64,000 nt of DNA from Megaleporinus macrocephalus (taxonomy: Eukaryota > Chordata > Actinopteri > Characiformes > Anostomidae): positions 14,890,841 to 14,954,840 of the forward strand of contig CM038726.1 in NCBI GenBank assembly GCA_021613375.1, given 5' to 3'. Position 1 is the first letter of the stretch. Each line of letters begins with the position of its first letter. Below the pieces are notes generated by a model that worked only from the letters and a program-made list of their open reading frames with translations, was not told the DNA's origin and made no database searches. The translations under genes and the position numbers were made by a program. Of this stretch, positions 32,441-45,539 are shown in pieces.

Positions 32441-35400
32441 CATTACATATAACCATAACTAACATACACACTTTACTAGCCGTCATCTAAACTACCATCA
32501 CACTGACTTACTTTCTTAACTAGTCATTACATATAACCATAACTAACATACACACTTTACTAGCCGTCATCTCAACTCACCATCACACTGACTTACTTTC
32601 TTAACTAGTCATTACATATAACCATAACTAACATACACACTTTACTAGCCTTCATCTCAACTCTCCATCACACTGACTTACTTTCTTAACTAGTCATTAC
32701 ATATAACCATAACTAACATACACACTTTACTAGCCGTCATCTAAACTACCATCACACTGACTTACTTTCTTAACTAGTCATTACATATAACCATAACTAA
32801 CATACACACTTTACTAGCCGTCATCTCAACTCACCATCACACTGACTTACTTTCTTAACTAGTCATTACATATAACCACAACTAACATACACACTTTACT
32901 AGCCTTCATCTCAACTCACCATCACACTGACTTACTTCTACTAGTCATTACATATAACCATAACTAACATACATGCTTTACTAGCCGTCATCTAAACTAC
33001 CATCACACTGACTTACTTTCTTAACTAGTCATTACATATAACCATAACTAACATACACACTTTACTAGCCGTCATCTAAACTACCATCACACTGACTTAC
33101 TTTCTTAACTAGTCATTACATATAACCATAACTAACATACACACTTTACTAGCCGTCATCTAAACTACCATCACACTGACTTACTTTAATTAGTCATTAC
33201 ATATAACCATAACTAACATACACACTTTACTAGCCTTAATCTCAACTCACCATCACACTGACTTACTTTCTTAACTCGTCATTACATATAACCATAACTA
33301 ACATACACGTTTTACTAGCCTTCATCTCAACTCACCATCACACTGACTTACTTTAACTACTCATTACATATAACCATAACTAACATACACACTTTACTAG
33401 CCTTCATCTAAACTACCATCACACTGACTTACTTTCTTAATTAGTCATTACATATAACCATAACTAACATACACACTTTACTAGCCTTCATCTTAAATCA
33501 CCATCACACTGACTTACTTTCTTAACTAGTCATTACATATAACCATAACTAACATACACACTTTACTAGCCTTAATCTCAACTCACCATCACACTGACTT
33601 ACTTTAACTACTCATTACATATAACCATAACTAACATACACACTTTACTAGCCTTCATCTAAACTACCATCACACTGACTTACTTTAGTCATTACATATA
33701 ACCATAACTAACATACACGCTTTACTAGCCTTCATCTAAACTACCATCACACTGACTTACTTTCTTAACTAGTCATTACACATAACCATAACTAACATAC
33801 ACACTTTACTAGTCTTCATCTAAACTACCATCACACTGACTTACTTTCTTAACTAGCCATTACATTTAACCATAACTAACATACACGTTTTACTAGCCTT
33901 CATCTCAACTCACCATCACACTGACTTACTTTAACTACTCATTACATATAACCATAACTAACATACACACTTTACTAGCCTTCATCTAAACTACCATCAC
34001 ACTGACTTACTTTCTTAACTAGTCATTACACATAACCATAACTAACATACACGCTTTATTAGCCGTCATCTAAACTACCATCACACTGACTTACTTTAAT
34101 TAGTCATTACATATAACCATAACTAACATACACACTTTACTAGCCTTAATCTCAACTCACCATCACACTGACTTACTTTCTTAACTCGTCATTACATATA
34201 ACCATAACTAACATACACGCTTTACTAGCCTTCATCTCAACTCACCATCACACTGACTTACTTTAACTACTCATTACATATAACCATAACTAACATACAC
34301 ACTTTACTAGCCTTCATCTAAACTACCATCACACTGACTTACTTTCTTAACTAGTCATTACACATAACCATAACTAACACACACACTTTACTAGCCGTCA
34401 TCTAAACTCACCATCACACTGACTTACTTTAACTACTCATTACATATAACCATAACTAACATACACGCTTTACTAGCCTTCATCTTAAATCACCATCACA
34501 CTCACTTACTTTCTTAACTAGTCATTACATATAACCATAACTAACATACACACTTTACTAGCCTTCATCTCAACTCACCATCACACTGACTTACTTTAAC
34601 TACTCATTACATATAACCATAACTAATATACACGCTTTACTAGCCTTCATTTCAACTCACCATCACACTGACTTACTTTCTTAAGTAGTCATTACATATA
34701 ACCATAACTAACATACACGCTTTACTAGCCTTCATTTCAACTCACCATCACACTGACTTACTTTCTTAAGTAGTCATTACATATAACCATAACTAACATA
34801 CACGCTTTACTAGCCTTCATCTAAACTACCATCACACTGACTTACTTTCTTAACTAGCCATTACATTTAACCATAACTAACATACACGTTTTACTAGCCT
34901 TCATCTCAACTCACCATCACACTGACTTACTTTAACTACTCATTACATATAACCATAACTAACATACACACTTTACTAGCCTTCATCTAAACCACCATCA
35001 CACTGACTTACTTTCTTAACTAGTCATTACATATAACCATAACTAACATACACACTTTACTAGCCGTCATCTAAACTACCATCACACTGACTTACTTTCT
35101 TAACTAGTCATTACACATAACCATAACTAACATACACACTTTACTAGCCTTCATCTAAACTACCATCACACTGACTTACTTTCTTAACTAGCCATTACAT
35201 ATAACCATAACTAACATACACACTTTACTAGCCTTCATCTCAACTCACCATCACACTGACTTACTTTCTTAACTAGCCATTACATATAACCATAACTTAC
35301 ATACACGCTTTACTAGCCGTCATCTAAACTACCATCACACTGACTTACTTTCTTAACTAGCCATTACATATAACCATAACTAACATACACGCTTTACTAG

Positions 35401-35824
35401 CCGTCATCTAAACTACCATCACACTGACTTACTTTCTTAACTAGCCATTACATTTAACCATAACTAACATACACGTTTTACTAGCCTTCATCTCAACTCA
35501 CCATCACACTGACTTACTTTAACTACTCATTACATATAACCATAACTAACATACACACTTTACTAGCCTTCATCTAAACTACCATCACACTGACTTACTT
35601 TCTTAACTAGTCATTACACATAACCATAACTAACATACACGCTTTATTAGCCGTCATCTAAACTACCATCACACTGACTTACTTTCTTAACTAGCCATTA
35701 CATATAACCATAACTAACATACACGCTTTACTAGCCGTCATCTAAACTACCATCACACTGACTTACTTTCTTAACTAGTCATTACATATAACCATAACTA
35801 ACATACACACTTTACTAGCCGTCA

Positions 35825-37600
35825 TCTAAACTCGCCTTCACACTGACTTTCTTTCTTAACTAGCCATTACATATAACCATAACTAACATACACACTTTAC
35901 TAGCCTTCATCTCAACACACCATCACACTGACTTACTTTAACTACTCATTACATATAACCATAACTAACATACACACTTTACTAGCCTTCATCTAAACTA
36001 CCATCACACTGACTTACTTTCTTAACTAGTCATTACATATAACCATAACTAACATACACGCTTTACTAGCCGTCATCTAAACTACCATCACACTGACTTA
36101 CTTTCTTAACTAGTCATTACATATAACCATAACTAACATACACACTTTACTAGTCTTCATCTAAACTACCATCACACTGACTTACTTTCTTAACTAGTCA
36201 TTACATATAACCATAACTAACATACACACTTTACTAGCCGTCATCTAAACTACCATCACACTGACTTACTTTCTTAACTAGTCATTACATATAACCATAA
36301 CTAACATACACGCTTTACTAGCCTTCATCTCAACTCACCATCACACTGACTTACTTTCTTAACTAGTCATTACATATAACCATAACTAACATACACGCTT
36401 TACTAGCCGTCATCTAAACTACCATCACACTGACTTACTTTCTTAACTAGTCATTACATATAACCATAACTACCATACACGCTTTACTAGCCGTCATCTA
36501 AACTCGCCTTCACACTGACTTACTTTCTTAACTAGTCATTACATATAACCATAACTAACATACACGCTTTACTAGCCGTCATCTAAACTACCATCACACT
36601 GACTTACTTTCTTAACTAGCCATTACATATAACCATAACTAACATACACGCTTTACTAGCCGTCATCTAAACTACCATCACACTGACTTACTTTCTTAAC
36701 TAGTCATTACATATAACCATAACTAACATACACACTTTACTAGCCGTCATCTAAACTCGCCTTCACACTGACTTTCTTTCTTAACTAGCCATTACATATA
36801 ACCATAACTAACATACACACTTTACTAGCCTTCATCTCAACACACCATCACACTGACTTACTTTAACTACTCATTACATATAACCATAACTAACATACAC
36901 GCTTTACTAGCCGTCATCTAAACTACCATCACACTGACTTACTTTCTTAACTAATCATTACATATAACCATAACTAACATACACGCTTTACTAGCCGTCA
37001 TCTAAACTACCATCACACTGACTTACTTTCTTAACTAGTCATTACATATAACCATAACTACCATACACGCTTTACTAGCCGTCATCTAAACTACCATCAC
37101 ACTGACTTACTTTCTTAACTAGCCATTACATATAACCATAACTAACATACACGCTTTACTAGCCGTCATCTAAACTACCATCACACTGACTTACTTTCTT
37201 AACTAGTCATTACATATAACCATAACTAACATACACACTTTACTAGCCGTCATCTAAACTCGCCTTCACACTGACTTTCTTTCTTAACTAGCCATTACAT
37301 ATAACCATAACTAACATACACACTTTACTAGCCTTCATCTCAACACACCATCACACTGACTTACTTTAACTACTCATTACATATAACCATAACTAACATA
37401 CACGCTTTACTAGCCGTCATCTAAACTACCATCACACTGACTTACTTTCTTAACTAATCATTACATATAACCATAACTAACATACACGCTTTACTAGCCG
37501 TCATCTCAACTCACCATCACACTGACTTACTTTCTTAACTAGTCATTACATATAACCATAACTACCATACACGCTTTACTAGCCGTCATCTAAACTCGCC
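35825..37600. repeat. Higher-order block marked by CTCGCCTTCACACTGACTTTC units
   Basis: The rare variant CTCGCCTTCACACTGACTTT starts at 35831, 36756 and 37259 (offsets 925 and 503 bp), each time followed by the same series: CTAGCC, CTCAACACACC, TTAACTACTC. After 36756 and 37259 the series continues with CTAATCATT and ACTACCATACACG units, so the 503-bp copy is the most recent. Confidence 0.8.
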
Positions 37601-37612
37601 TTCACATTGATT

Positions 37613-39160
37613 TAAACTAAATGATATTGTTACTGGGTGTTGCTCCACTCTGTGGACTGGATATATATACATTACATTTATGACCTCTTGTTTTAGTTTA
37701 GATTTATTATTGTGTTGTGGGGCAAGATGTCACACTGGATTGTGATAAAAGCAATTAACTAATTATTTTTCATCTCTTTTTTTCTACATCAAACAAAATG
37801 AAATACCACATCAGAAAAAGGGAAGAAAATAATTGAGCTGGCTTAATCATTCATCTCTTGTTCAGTCCTGGAGCCTGATAAAAGTATTAAGACAGTCCAC
37901 AGCAACTGGAAAGTAATTTTAAGCAATCTTCTAATAAAGCCTTCCAACAAAATTATACTTTTTAAATTATAGTCATTTTTCCAAATATGACAGCTTGCCC
38001 TGAAATCCTGGAGACAAGCTGTCCTACACTGCTATGTCTGCAAATGTTTGCTGTATTGTGAAGCCGATATTAGTGAAAGAACGAGACACTCTGATCTCCC
38101 TGTTACTAAGTACAAATGTGTAATTAGGAAGATTTTACTAGGAGAAGATTATTATTAATACATTAATGTTTACTTCAAAAGAGGAAACTCTGCGCTCATC
38201 TCAGCACACCGTGTGTCTTGCATTTCCCCAACATCAGACCAAACAGACACACGAGAGAAGTATCAGACTTTTAAGTAGCACCATCTGATGTTAGAAATAC
38301 TGACAGTGTGAAAACCCACCGTGACGAGGTACCCCACTTTTCAGTATTAAGTGCTGGTATCACCATTCCTGACTTCCTGAAACCAAACACCTGCCATGAG
38401 CCAAACCAAGATGTAACAGCAGCTCAGAATGTCCTGTACAGAACTTTTGTGTGGTTGCTTCACTGGTGTGGCAACTAGGGCTTGGTATCCGATTTGATTC
38501 AGTTCAATATTAATTAATTTAGGGATATTTCAGTTACAATAATGTTTTGTTTGAAAATGAAAAGAGATTTTCAGAGAACTAATGTGGTAAATGTACAAGG
38601 AACACTCAACCTATCATTACTAAAAACATTAGTGTTTATATGTTTATATTCACTGTATTTGGCCACACCCACTTTCAGGTGTGTTTGTTCTGCCTTTGTG
38701 TTAGAACTTCCGCTCAGCTAACCAAAATGAATACAGTTACATGGGAGGAGACCAGAGAGACAGTAAAAATATCGATGGGACAACACTGTCTTATCCGAGG
38801 TTAATAACACAGTGGGTGATTATATAAAAAGGTGGTCTGAGGTTACCTACGGCGACGTTTTTTAATTATTCTGTACTCCCGGAAGGTGTAGACGGTTCGG
38901 CAATGAAAAACTATACAAGTAGTGAAGTGTATGAGAATGCTAATTTTAAAGATCGATCTCGGGTTTATACGAAGCGATATTGGATTATTCAAATGAAGAT
39001 CGATTTTAATCGAAAAAAAAAACACACCCCTAATGACAAGCAACCCCGCCATGGCAGAGACTCTGTAGGAGACCTTTAGTTGAAGCTGTAATGAGTACCA
39101 AAATGTTGTACTGATAAAAGAGCAAGAACACTCAGTTGCACCGTGTTCTTCAGTTACAGG
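37613..39160. other. Unique sequence, no gene recognised
   Basis: No exons or clear repeats. The minus frame at 38843-39052 has no domain. The stretch 38830-39050 has mildly raised CpG. Confidence 0.4.
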
Positions 39161-39164
39161 CTGC

Positions 39165-39430
39165 AGTTCCTCTGTTGCTGTGGACTATTACAACTTTGGC
39201 AGCATTGCTGTGTCTGATCCACTCATACCAGCACAACACACACTAACACACCACCATCATGTGAGTGTCACTGCAGTGCTGAGAATGGCTCACCAGTCCT
39301 AACCATCAACAAACAGATAAAGCTGGGTTAAGCAAGTACGCAGAGAAACAGATGACCTACGGTCTGTACATGTACACCTACAAACTGCACCTGTATTGTA
39401 GGTGGAGCTGATAAAGTTGAGAGTAAGTTT
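39165..39430. repeat. Dispersed fish repeat with CTGCAGTGCTGAGAATG core
   Basis: Contains GCTGTGTCTGATCCACTCAT, ACCAGCACAACACACACTAA, GTCACTGCAGTGCTGAGAAT and GCAGAGAAACAGATG. The same words occur in altered order or inverted at 57225-57640. I know this text as a common fish dispersed repeat, family name uncertain. Confidence 0.7.
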
Positions 39431-40020
39431 TGTATAAAATGTTCACAGTGATGGTGGTGATGGAAACCAAGAGTCCCTCACAAAAAACTATTACATGAAA
39501 TTGTTATATGAGTTGATATATGCTGCCTATATGCCTATGAGATGTTATTTTATGACAGTTTTGTGATTATATGTATTTTTTTTATCTTTATTTTATTTTA
39601 ACCCATTCATGGTGGAGACAGGCATCCAGGGTGGTTGTGAGGGTCTAAAGAAAACTTTAGATGACTATTTTACAATCATCAACATGTAAAACATGTAAAA
39701 GCTCAGAAGGCACGTCTAGGTTGACTCCTCATGTTGGACATGTTGGCTTTATTTATGTTGTGGACATTGGGGACCTCTGGTTGGCCTCACCACTACTGTA
39801 AGTCAGTCTGTATGTTTCTCTACAATAAACTACTTCCGGTCCACAATGAAAGACTCTGTTCACACTTAAAGACTTTGAGACTATAATATATCTTGACTCC
39901 ACAGATGTACTTTGTGGTGAGAAGGTAGGGAGGGCATGTGACCAGCCTTAACATGGTACCATCAGTATGGCTGTAACTCTTCACTAAGTGTTACAGTCAA
40001 TAGCGCCATGGCAACCAGCC
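39431..40020. other. No feature recognised
   Basis: Unique sequence leading into the CpG-rich region. Short T-rich tract at 39574-39602. Confidence 0.4.
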
Positions 40021-40721
40021 CCATCGCCCCCCTGTTCGGTTTGGCTCTAGGCCCGAAAGCCCGCCAGCTCGTGCCTGTTCTGTCTGTTTAGTTTTCAGTC
40101 TGGACCGATGTTAACTCTTTGACCAACAGCAACAACAGAGCGGCGCGATTTGGCTTGAACAAACAGCCGACATGGATGTGCGCTCTTACGGAGAGGAGCT
40201 TTTGATGAAGTCAAAGCCGGAGCTTCAACCTTCCCGTCTCTCGCTAATCCCCTCAGCGTGAACGCGCCGCCGGCCCACGTGGACGCGCTCCAGAGAAAAC
40301 ACGGCGGCCGAGGAGCAACAGACGAGGCTCGTTTCAACTTCTCCGGCGCTCATCTCTCCATCTCTCCGGCTCTCAGCGAGGAAAGCTGAGCAAACACGAG
40401 CCGCTGCCACCGACGAACCCGGGCAGCTGGAGGAGCCGCGGCGCGCCGGGGACCCTAACCCGCTTTTCGCAGCGCTCGCGTCGCTGAACGCTCGAGGTTC
40501 TCCTCGGAATGGAGAGGAGGAAAGAATAAGACCTGGCACATATATTTTAGCCCCCCCGCCCTCCTCCTTTTCCTTTATGGAGGAGACAAAAACGACCTGA
40601 ATGGCGGCAGGTCTGGGAATGGTTACTATTCAATTTGTATTTCGTTCCCCGCTGGTCACGGAGGCGAGATCAGAGGAGAAAGTGAAAACACATGGCTGAG
40701 GTCAGGAGGCTCGCAGGACCA

Positions 40722-40722
40722 C

Positions 40723-40753
<31 letters not shown>

Positions 40754-40777
40754 TGAGTGTGTGTGTGAGAGAGAGAG
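40722..40777. repeat. (GA)n and (GT)n microsatellite inside the CpG-rich region
   Basis: Interrupted AGAGAGAG, GTGTGTGTG and GAGAGAGAG runs, about 55 bp in total. Confidence 0.9.
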
Positions 40778-41009
40778 GAAGGCACTGGGAACTTTGTGTG
40801 AAGAGATTGAATAAACATAGGCCGCCATCGCCTGCACCCCATTATCCCATAATTTCCACGGCATGGGAGCTGGGTAACGGTCTCCCTCAGGTCCGGTAGG
40901 CTTGCTCGCGCGCGCTCCCTGGCTCGCCGTTTCGCCCAGCGGCCGCTTCGTGGCGTTCGCCGCTCGCGCCAATCAAAAAGGCCGCGGCGAAATACCCGGA
41001 GACAAGTTT

Positions 41010-41170
41010 TGAATTCCCGGGGCCTAATGTGTTTATTTTAAATATCCCAGGGAAATTCTTACATCAGCGGCAGGGAATGTCTACCGAAAACCTGCTTTTT
41101 TCAAGTTTCCAGCAGCGCAACATGATTTTAATTACATAATAACTCTGAAATTGCATTCGCACTACGAACG
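41010..41170. promoter_or_regulatory. Complex AT-leaning block inside the CpG-rich region, candidate conserved element
   Basis: Between two CpG-rich blocks sits sequence with GGCCTAATGTGTTTATTTTA, AAATATCCCAGGGAAATTC and GATTTTAATTACATAATAAC, free of repeats. The style is that of deeply conserved vertebrate elements next to developmental promoters. Not tested by comparison. Confidence 0.35.
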
Positions 41171-41690
41171 GTCTGGATTAAGCGAGGAAGTGAGCAGGTC
41201 CAGGAGAGCTGGCGGTGCGCTGGGAAAACAAACTGCTGAGGAGAGGAGCGGAGAGGAGAGGAGAGGGAGGGGGTGGACTTGGGGTTGGGGAGTGATGGGG
41301 CGGGGGGGCTGCTGATGGTGGCGATGCAGCACATGCCTCAGGATGAAGAATGAATCCGGGGCTGTTTCTCCTCTCTCTTTCTGTCCTGGGTCCGGGATCG
41401 TTAGTGTTGGCTCCCGGCGGCTCGCGTGATGAATGAGGGCGCGCGATCTCCGCGCTCTCGCGCTAATTAGCGAGCCGCCGCCGCGCGAACCCGACCCAAA
41501 TCCGATGAGCTCAACGCGAGTGAAAACATTTCTCTTGGTCGGAACTTCAGACGCGGCGCTGCCAACGCAGGCATTTCCAGCGGAGCCCGGCGGACCGCCC
41601 CGACTGCGCGCGGAGCGACAGGACGCAACTGTCCAGCAGCAGCGCTGGACTCGTTAAAGAGCTAGTGCGCGCGCCTGCACGGCACAGCAC

Positions 41691-42600
41691 CGTAACACTG
41701 ATAGCTTAGCACTTTGATCAGTAAAGGTGTGTTTGAGGAGATAAACGCTCACCTGGCCAGTGTAATTAGGTAGCAGACTGTGGGCACGTGCAGCTCCATA
41801 AACTCGGATATACGTGGAAATACTTTCTGTGCAATCTGTTTGTATAACGAGGCCTAGATTAGTAATAAACTCAAAGCGCATTGGTAAAAGTAAAAAATAA
41901 ATAAATAAATAAACAAATAAATAAAATAATTAATTAAAATAAAAATTAGTAACCGGCCCAGTTTATTGAACATAAGAAGTAGAACAAATGTAACCGTTTT
42001 GTCACCTGTTTACTTAATATTATAAGTTAATGGATCTCATTTTAAGCTAACTAAGATACTTACTTTAAAGGTTTAATATCTGCATATTTTTTACATTTAT
42101 TATTATTGTTGGTATTATTATTACAATACATAATTATAATTAATAATGTGATTTTATTTTTTTCATTATTTTGCAAATTAAAATAAAGCTTAAAACAAGG
42201 TAAATTATCTTCCAATAATTACAGTGACATAGTTTTACGTTAAAAAAGTAAAACATGTCTGGAAAGTGTGATAAATGTTGTGAAAAATAAAACCTCTTAC
42301 CTTTTTTAAAATTAGAGATTTATGTGTGTCGACATTGTTTAAGTTTCAAAATCTAATCAAGTCTAATTCTGAATGTAGTGATTTGAACTTTTACATTTAC
42401 ATGTATCTGTCCAGCCTGTGGGAGTTCAGCCCCGCCCATCCACACTTAAGTTATAAGGAGTGTTTCAGCCCCGGCTCCATATTAAATGAGTTCATATATT
42501 ATACTGTCTTAACAGCACTGTAACAAACAACACTAGTGGAGGGATAAAGAGAGTCTGGAACTGATGATGGTAAAATTCGCAATGTCAAATGTGCTTCTTG
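41691..42600. other. AT-rich, no gene
   Basis: A run of AAATA/AAAT repeats lies at 41893-41945. The rest is AT-rich unique sequence with no exon support. Confidence 0.4.
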
Positions 42601-42635
42601 GTGGGTCCATTTCATCTTTTATCTATCACTTAATC

Positions 42636-42639
<4 letters not shown>

Positions 42640-42721
<82 letters not shown>
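42640..42721. repeat. (AT)n microsatellite
   Basis: About 41 uninterrupted AT dinucleotides. A plus frame across it encodes only IYIYIY. Confidence 0.97.
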
Positions 42722-42724
<3 letters not shown>

Positions 42725-42876
42725 AACAGGTTTGAATAATTATTTTAATTAATTAACGAACTAACTTGTAAAATAACAATCCAGTGTTTGAACATGTCAA
42801 TAAATCAGCGATATTAGACGAATAATCGTACAGCCTCACTCCATCTCCGAATAGACACTGATTCGTGTGCTGCCCA

Positions 42877-42878
<2 letters not shown>

Positions 42879-42934
<56 letters not shown>
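42879..42934. repeat. (TATC)n tetranucleotide microsatellite
   Basis: About 14 TATC units. Confidence 0.97.
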
Positions 42935-42994
42935 CATCTGATGTGCTTCCTGATGGTATATTTGATTCTATGTGTCTGATCCTGTTCTAGTTTC

Positions 42995-43100
42995 ACTCTG
43001 CACCCTTAAAAACAAGGTTCTTCAGTAAAGACTCTGGTTCTATGTGGAACGCTGGCGACTTGAATGGTTCTTTATATAATCTATAAGAATCGGTTGTGTA
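42995..43100. repeat. GGTTCTT-type dispersed repeat
   Basis: CACCCTTAAAAACAAGGTTC, CTGGTTCTATGTGGAACG and GAATGGTTCTTTATATAA are typical of a fish family made of short GGTTCTTTA/TAAAGAACC palindromic modules. Other copies: about 45540-46000, 52245-52620 and 57035-57240. Confidence 0.6.
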
Positions 43101-43488
43101 CAGCTCTGAGAAGGGTTGCGCTGGTGTTAGTAAAGCGCTCTGGTGTTGTTTGTTAGTAAAGTTTCTCTGAACGTGTCCTGATACTCGTGCTCTGCGGCTG
43201 CGTCCCTGGCTGGGGTTTGAAGAGTGCGGCTCTGGTTCCTCTCTGAGGTTTAATACTACAGCGCAGCTCCAGCCCATCTGCAGTTAATAGGCTATCTCTC
43301 CGCCGTGTTATGACAAGCAGATAGTCTGAGCGTTGTGGAGGATTAATGCTGTTTGCTTTCCTGCACCCTCCTCTCCAAACAAACCCCGCGGACCCCATAG
43401 GGTCTCCACGAGCGAGTCGCACGAGACGAGAAGAGCCCCCCGAACGGAGCAACTTGCAGACTTTTCAATCCATCTGTCATGCACATCA

Positions 43489-43490
<2 letters not shown>
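43101..43490. other. Unique GC-balanced sequence, no gene recognised
   Basis: The overlapping minus frames at 42993-43277 and 43153-43452 and the plus frames into the CT repeat have no known domain. Mild CpG content at 43360-43445 (CCCCGCGGACC, ACGAGCGAGTCGCACGAGACG). Confidence 0.35.

Positions 43491-43566
<76 letters not shown>
43491..43566. repeat. (CT)n microsatellite
   Basis: About 38 uninterrupted CT dinucleotides; open frames in all registers here are artefacts. Confidence 0.97.
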
Positions 43567-43568
<2 letters not shown>

Positions 43569-43649
43569 GTAATTTTCTCTCATATTCATATTTGGTGCGC
43601 ATGCTCAAAAGGCTGGTCTTATGACTGTAGGTTCTTAAAACTTAATAGT

Positions 43650-44175
43650 ATTTTACATTTAAACGTACATTTTTATTGATTTTCAAAACTTGACATAACA
43701 TTACATAGAAGACACTAATAGAAAAAATATATTAATACAAATGAATTAATGGAAACAAAATAAGAAAACAAAAGCAAGCCGCCTAGGTCCAAATGATTGC
43801 AATCTTCATACAGAGTGTATCATCATACCGAGGTGGTATTATACAAAAATAGTTTAATTTAGATACATAGTAGTAATCAGAAAAAATAAACATAAAGATA
43901 GATACTTATGTATACACACATATAAAAAGAGATTTAGGTTGGTATAGTATTCTTTGTACTTAAATGCAATCAATTACTAACATAGCTTAGCCGTTTCCCC
44001 CATTTCTTAATTTTATCTTTGTGTAATCTCAGGACAAAGGTTAGAGATTCCATCTCATATATCTCATTGACAATAGTCTTCCACAAATCTATCGTGTCTG
44101 CAACCATTTTTGAGTGATGGCTTTCTTGCTAGATATCTATCTGCCCCAAACACTCAATCAGGGATATTCCCCCTA
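43650..44175 (-). mobile_element. Probable retroelement 3' end in minus orientation
   Basis: Starts ACATTTTTATTGATTTTCAA, which read on the other strand resembles a LINE-type tail. A-rich sequence with no frame follows, then TTTGTGTAATCTCAGGAC and AGAGATTCCATCTCATATAT, which I associate with repeated 3' sequence in fish. Family not certain. Confidence 0.35.
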
Positions 44176-44795
44176 TAAAAGTATTTTAATTTAATAAATA
44201 AATAAATATAGAACGTTTATCTTAAAAAAGTCTTAAATATGACGCACTGAACTGTTATGTTAAAACGTTACATATTTTAATGCCACTGTGGGCCAATGTT
44301 TTTTTTTTTTATTTCCTCTTTTATTTTTTTCTTTGCTTTTTCCTGCTTTTTTAAATTAGTCAGTCATTCATTTATTTGTTATGCAGAAAGACACTCCTCC
44401 TCCTCCTAATCTGGATAATTCTTAGTTTTTTATGGACCTGTTGAGGTCATTAAAAGCATACAGGAGAAAAGAGAACAAATGTGTTATTAAAGACTACATA
44501 CGAATACTTCTGATCCAGACTACAGTAATACGTTTTTACTTCATTTGTGTTGTGTTTGTTTGTTTGCTGCTTCAGTTCTTATTACAAGTGTGACTTGAAT
44601 CCTGAATTAGTGGTCTGTTAATTGTTTTGAAAGAGAAAAGTTTCAGAGAGCCATAAACACAAAACAAAGCAGAGCGAGTGATTTGCTGAGACCACCAGTA
44701 TCCTTTTAAAATCTGTTCTAATTGTTGTTTAGATATATCCCACATTTATATTCATATTCTTGAATCTCTAGAAGAAGAATGATCTCTCTTTCTCT
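44176..44795. other. AT-rich, no feature recognised
   Basis: T-rich stretch at 44300-44355 and a CTCCTCCTCCTCCT run near 44395-44408. No exon supported. Confidence 0.4.
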
Positions 44796-44796
44796 T

Positions 44797-44799
<3 letters not shown>

Positions 44800-44832
<33 letters not shown>

Positions 44833-45150
44833 GGGGACAAGTTTATGCCACATTTTGGGGACCAACACCGGTTCATATACTCACATTGCTGGGACCTTTG
44901 ATGGTTGTGAGGACCAGTAAATCATTAAGAATCAGAGTTATGTTATATTAGTAGTGGTTAAGGGTTGGGGTTAGGCTAGTGTTAGTTATTTTTAATGGTA
45001 AAGTTATAGTAAGGGATGGTGTTGGGCTAGTAGTAGTTCTGGTTATGGTTCATGTGAGTCTCCAGGAAATAAATGAAAGGCAGTCTGTAATGTGATGGTC
45101 CCACAATTCACAGAAACAAGACCGTGTGTGTGTGTGGGGTAGTGAGAGTG
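44800..45150. repeat. (TG)n plus GGGGACC/TTAGG-type dispersed fish repeat
   Basis: TG runs at 44801-44828 and 45124-45135 bracket TTTTGGGGACCAACACC, degenerate telomere-like GGTTAAGGGTTGGGGTTAGG, and ATGGTCCCACAATTCACAG. Such units, with TG ends and GGGGACC/GGTCCC inverse words, are common in fish genomes. Confidence 0.65.
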
Positions 45151-45539
45151 AGGGTGTGGGAGAGAAAAGCAGTTGCAGTCACACTCATAAATCACACTGT
45201 GTGCTGTATGATTATGGGAGTCTAACAGCAGCCAGTGAGGCTGTTTGTCATCTAAATGGTGTGTGTGTATGTGTGAGTGTGTGTGGCCTCTATAAAGTGG
45301 CTCACTACAGATCATCACGCTCAACATCACAGATATGAGCTCCATCACTTCCACAGTTAAAAACAGGGCAAATAAACATTGATAGCTCTGCCTCTGTCAA
45401 GACGCTCTGATGGAATTCCTTTCATATGAAGAAGAATTAACACTCCAATAACTCTTAGCTTAGTTGATGGGGAACCTACTTGCACTTTGAGATCTCAGCA
45501 GCAACCTTAAAGCAAAAGGGTGGCTTTTAAAAATTGTCA
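45151..45539. other. No feature recognised; GT-rich patch
   Basis: A second GT-rich patch occurs at 45258-45284. Open frames at 45043-45354 on both strands run through these repeats and are not genes. Confidence 0.4.

Larger units (their letters stand above)
30629..37612. repeat. 84-bp satellite array, about 83 copies, 7 kb
   Basis: The unit is 84 bp (for example cattac at 31205 and 31289), with fixed blocks CATATAACCATAACTAACAT, TTTACTAGCC, ACCATCACACTGACTTACTT and CTTAACTAGTCATTA. Shorter variants of about 77 bp lack CTTAACTA, and others have TTCTACTAGT or TTAACTACTC in its place. The first units (30629-30720) are the most diverged; the array ends at about 37612 after a decayed unit. No reading frame survives. 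Shared variant order at several offsets shows higher-order structure. Confidence 0.97.
40021..41690. promoter_or_regulatory. CpG-island-like region, candidate promoter
   Basis: The only CpG-dense part of the window. The densest blocks are about 40130-40520, 40895-40990 and 41385-41690 (for example GCGCGCCGGGG, CGAGCCGCCGCCGCGCG). GC boxes (GGGGCGGGG at 41296-41304), CCACGTGG (40277-40284, an E-box palindrome) and a palindromic CGCTAATTAGCG (41461-41472) with a homeodomain core are present. A GA/GT microsatellite interrupts at 40722-40777. Open frames on both strands (40095-40539 minus, 40670-40972 minus, 41433-41657 plus) follow from high GC and lack known domains. A transcription start of a regulated gene is plausible; the direction is unclear. 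Confidence 0.55.

Noticed and set aside
30629..37612. Possible repeat-protein gene in the 84-bp array (84 is divisible by 3)
   Set aside because: The unit contains TAA/TAG words (CATAACTAAC, TTAACTAG) in several registers and no long open frame appears over 7 kb; indels of 7 bp also break the phase.
40095..40972. Minus-strand frames of 80-104 codons in the CpG-rich region
   Set aside because: High GC lowers stop frequency; there is no domain, and neighbouring frames overlap one another.
43308..43679. Several open frames of 66-93 codons
   Set aside because: All cross the (CT)n microsatellite; repeats of even period leave frames open in every register.
44940..44985. Interstitial telomere repeat
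   Set aside because: Only degenerate GGTTAAGGGTTGGGGTTAGG-type text within a known GGGGACC-type dispersed repeat; no regular TTAGGG array.
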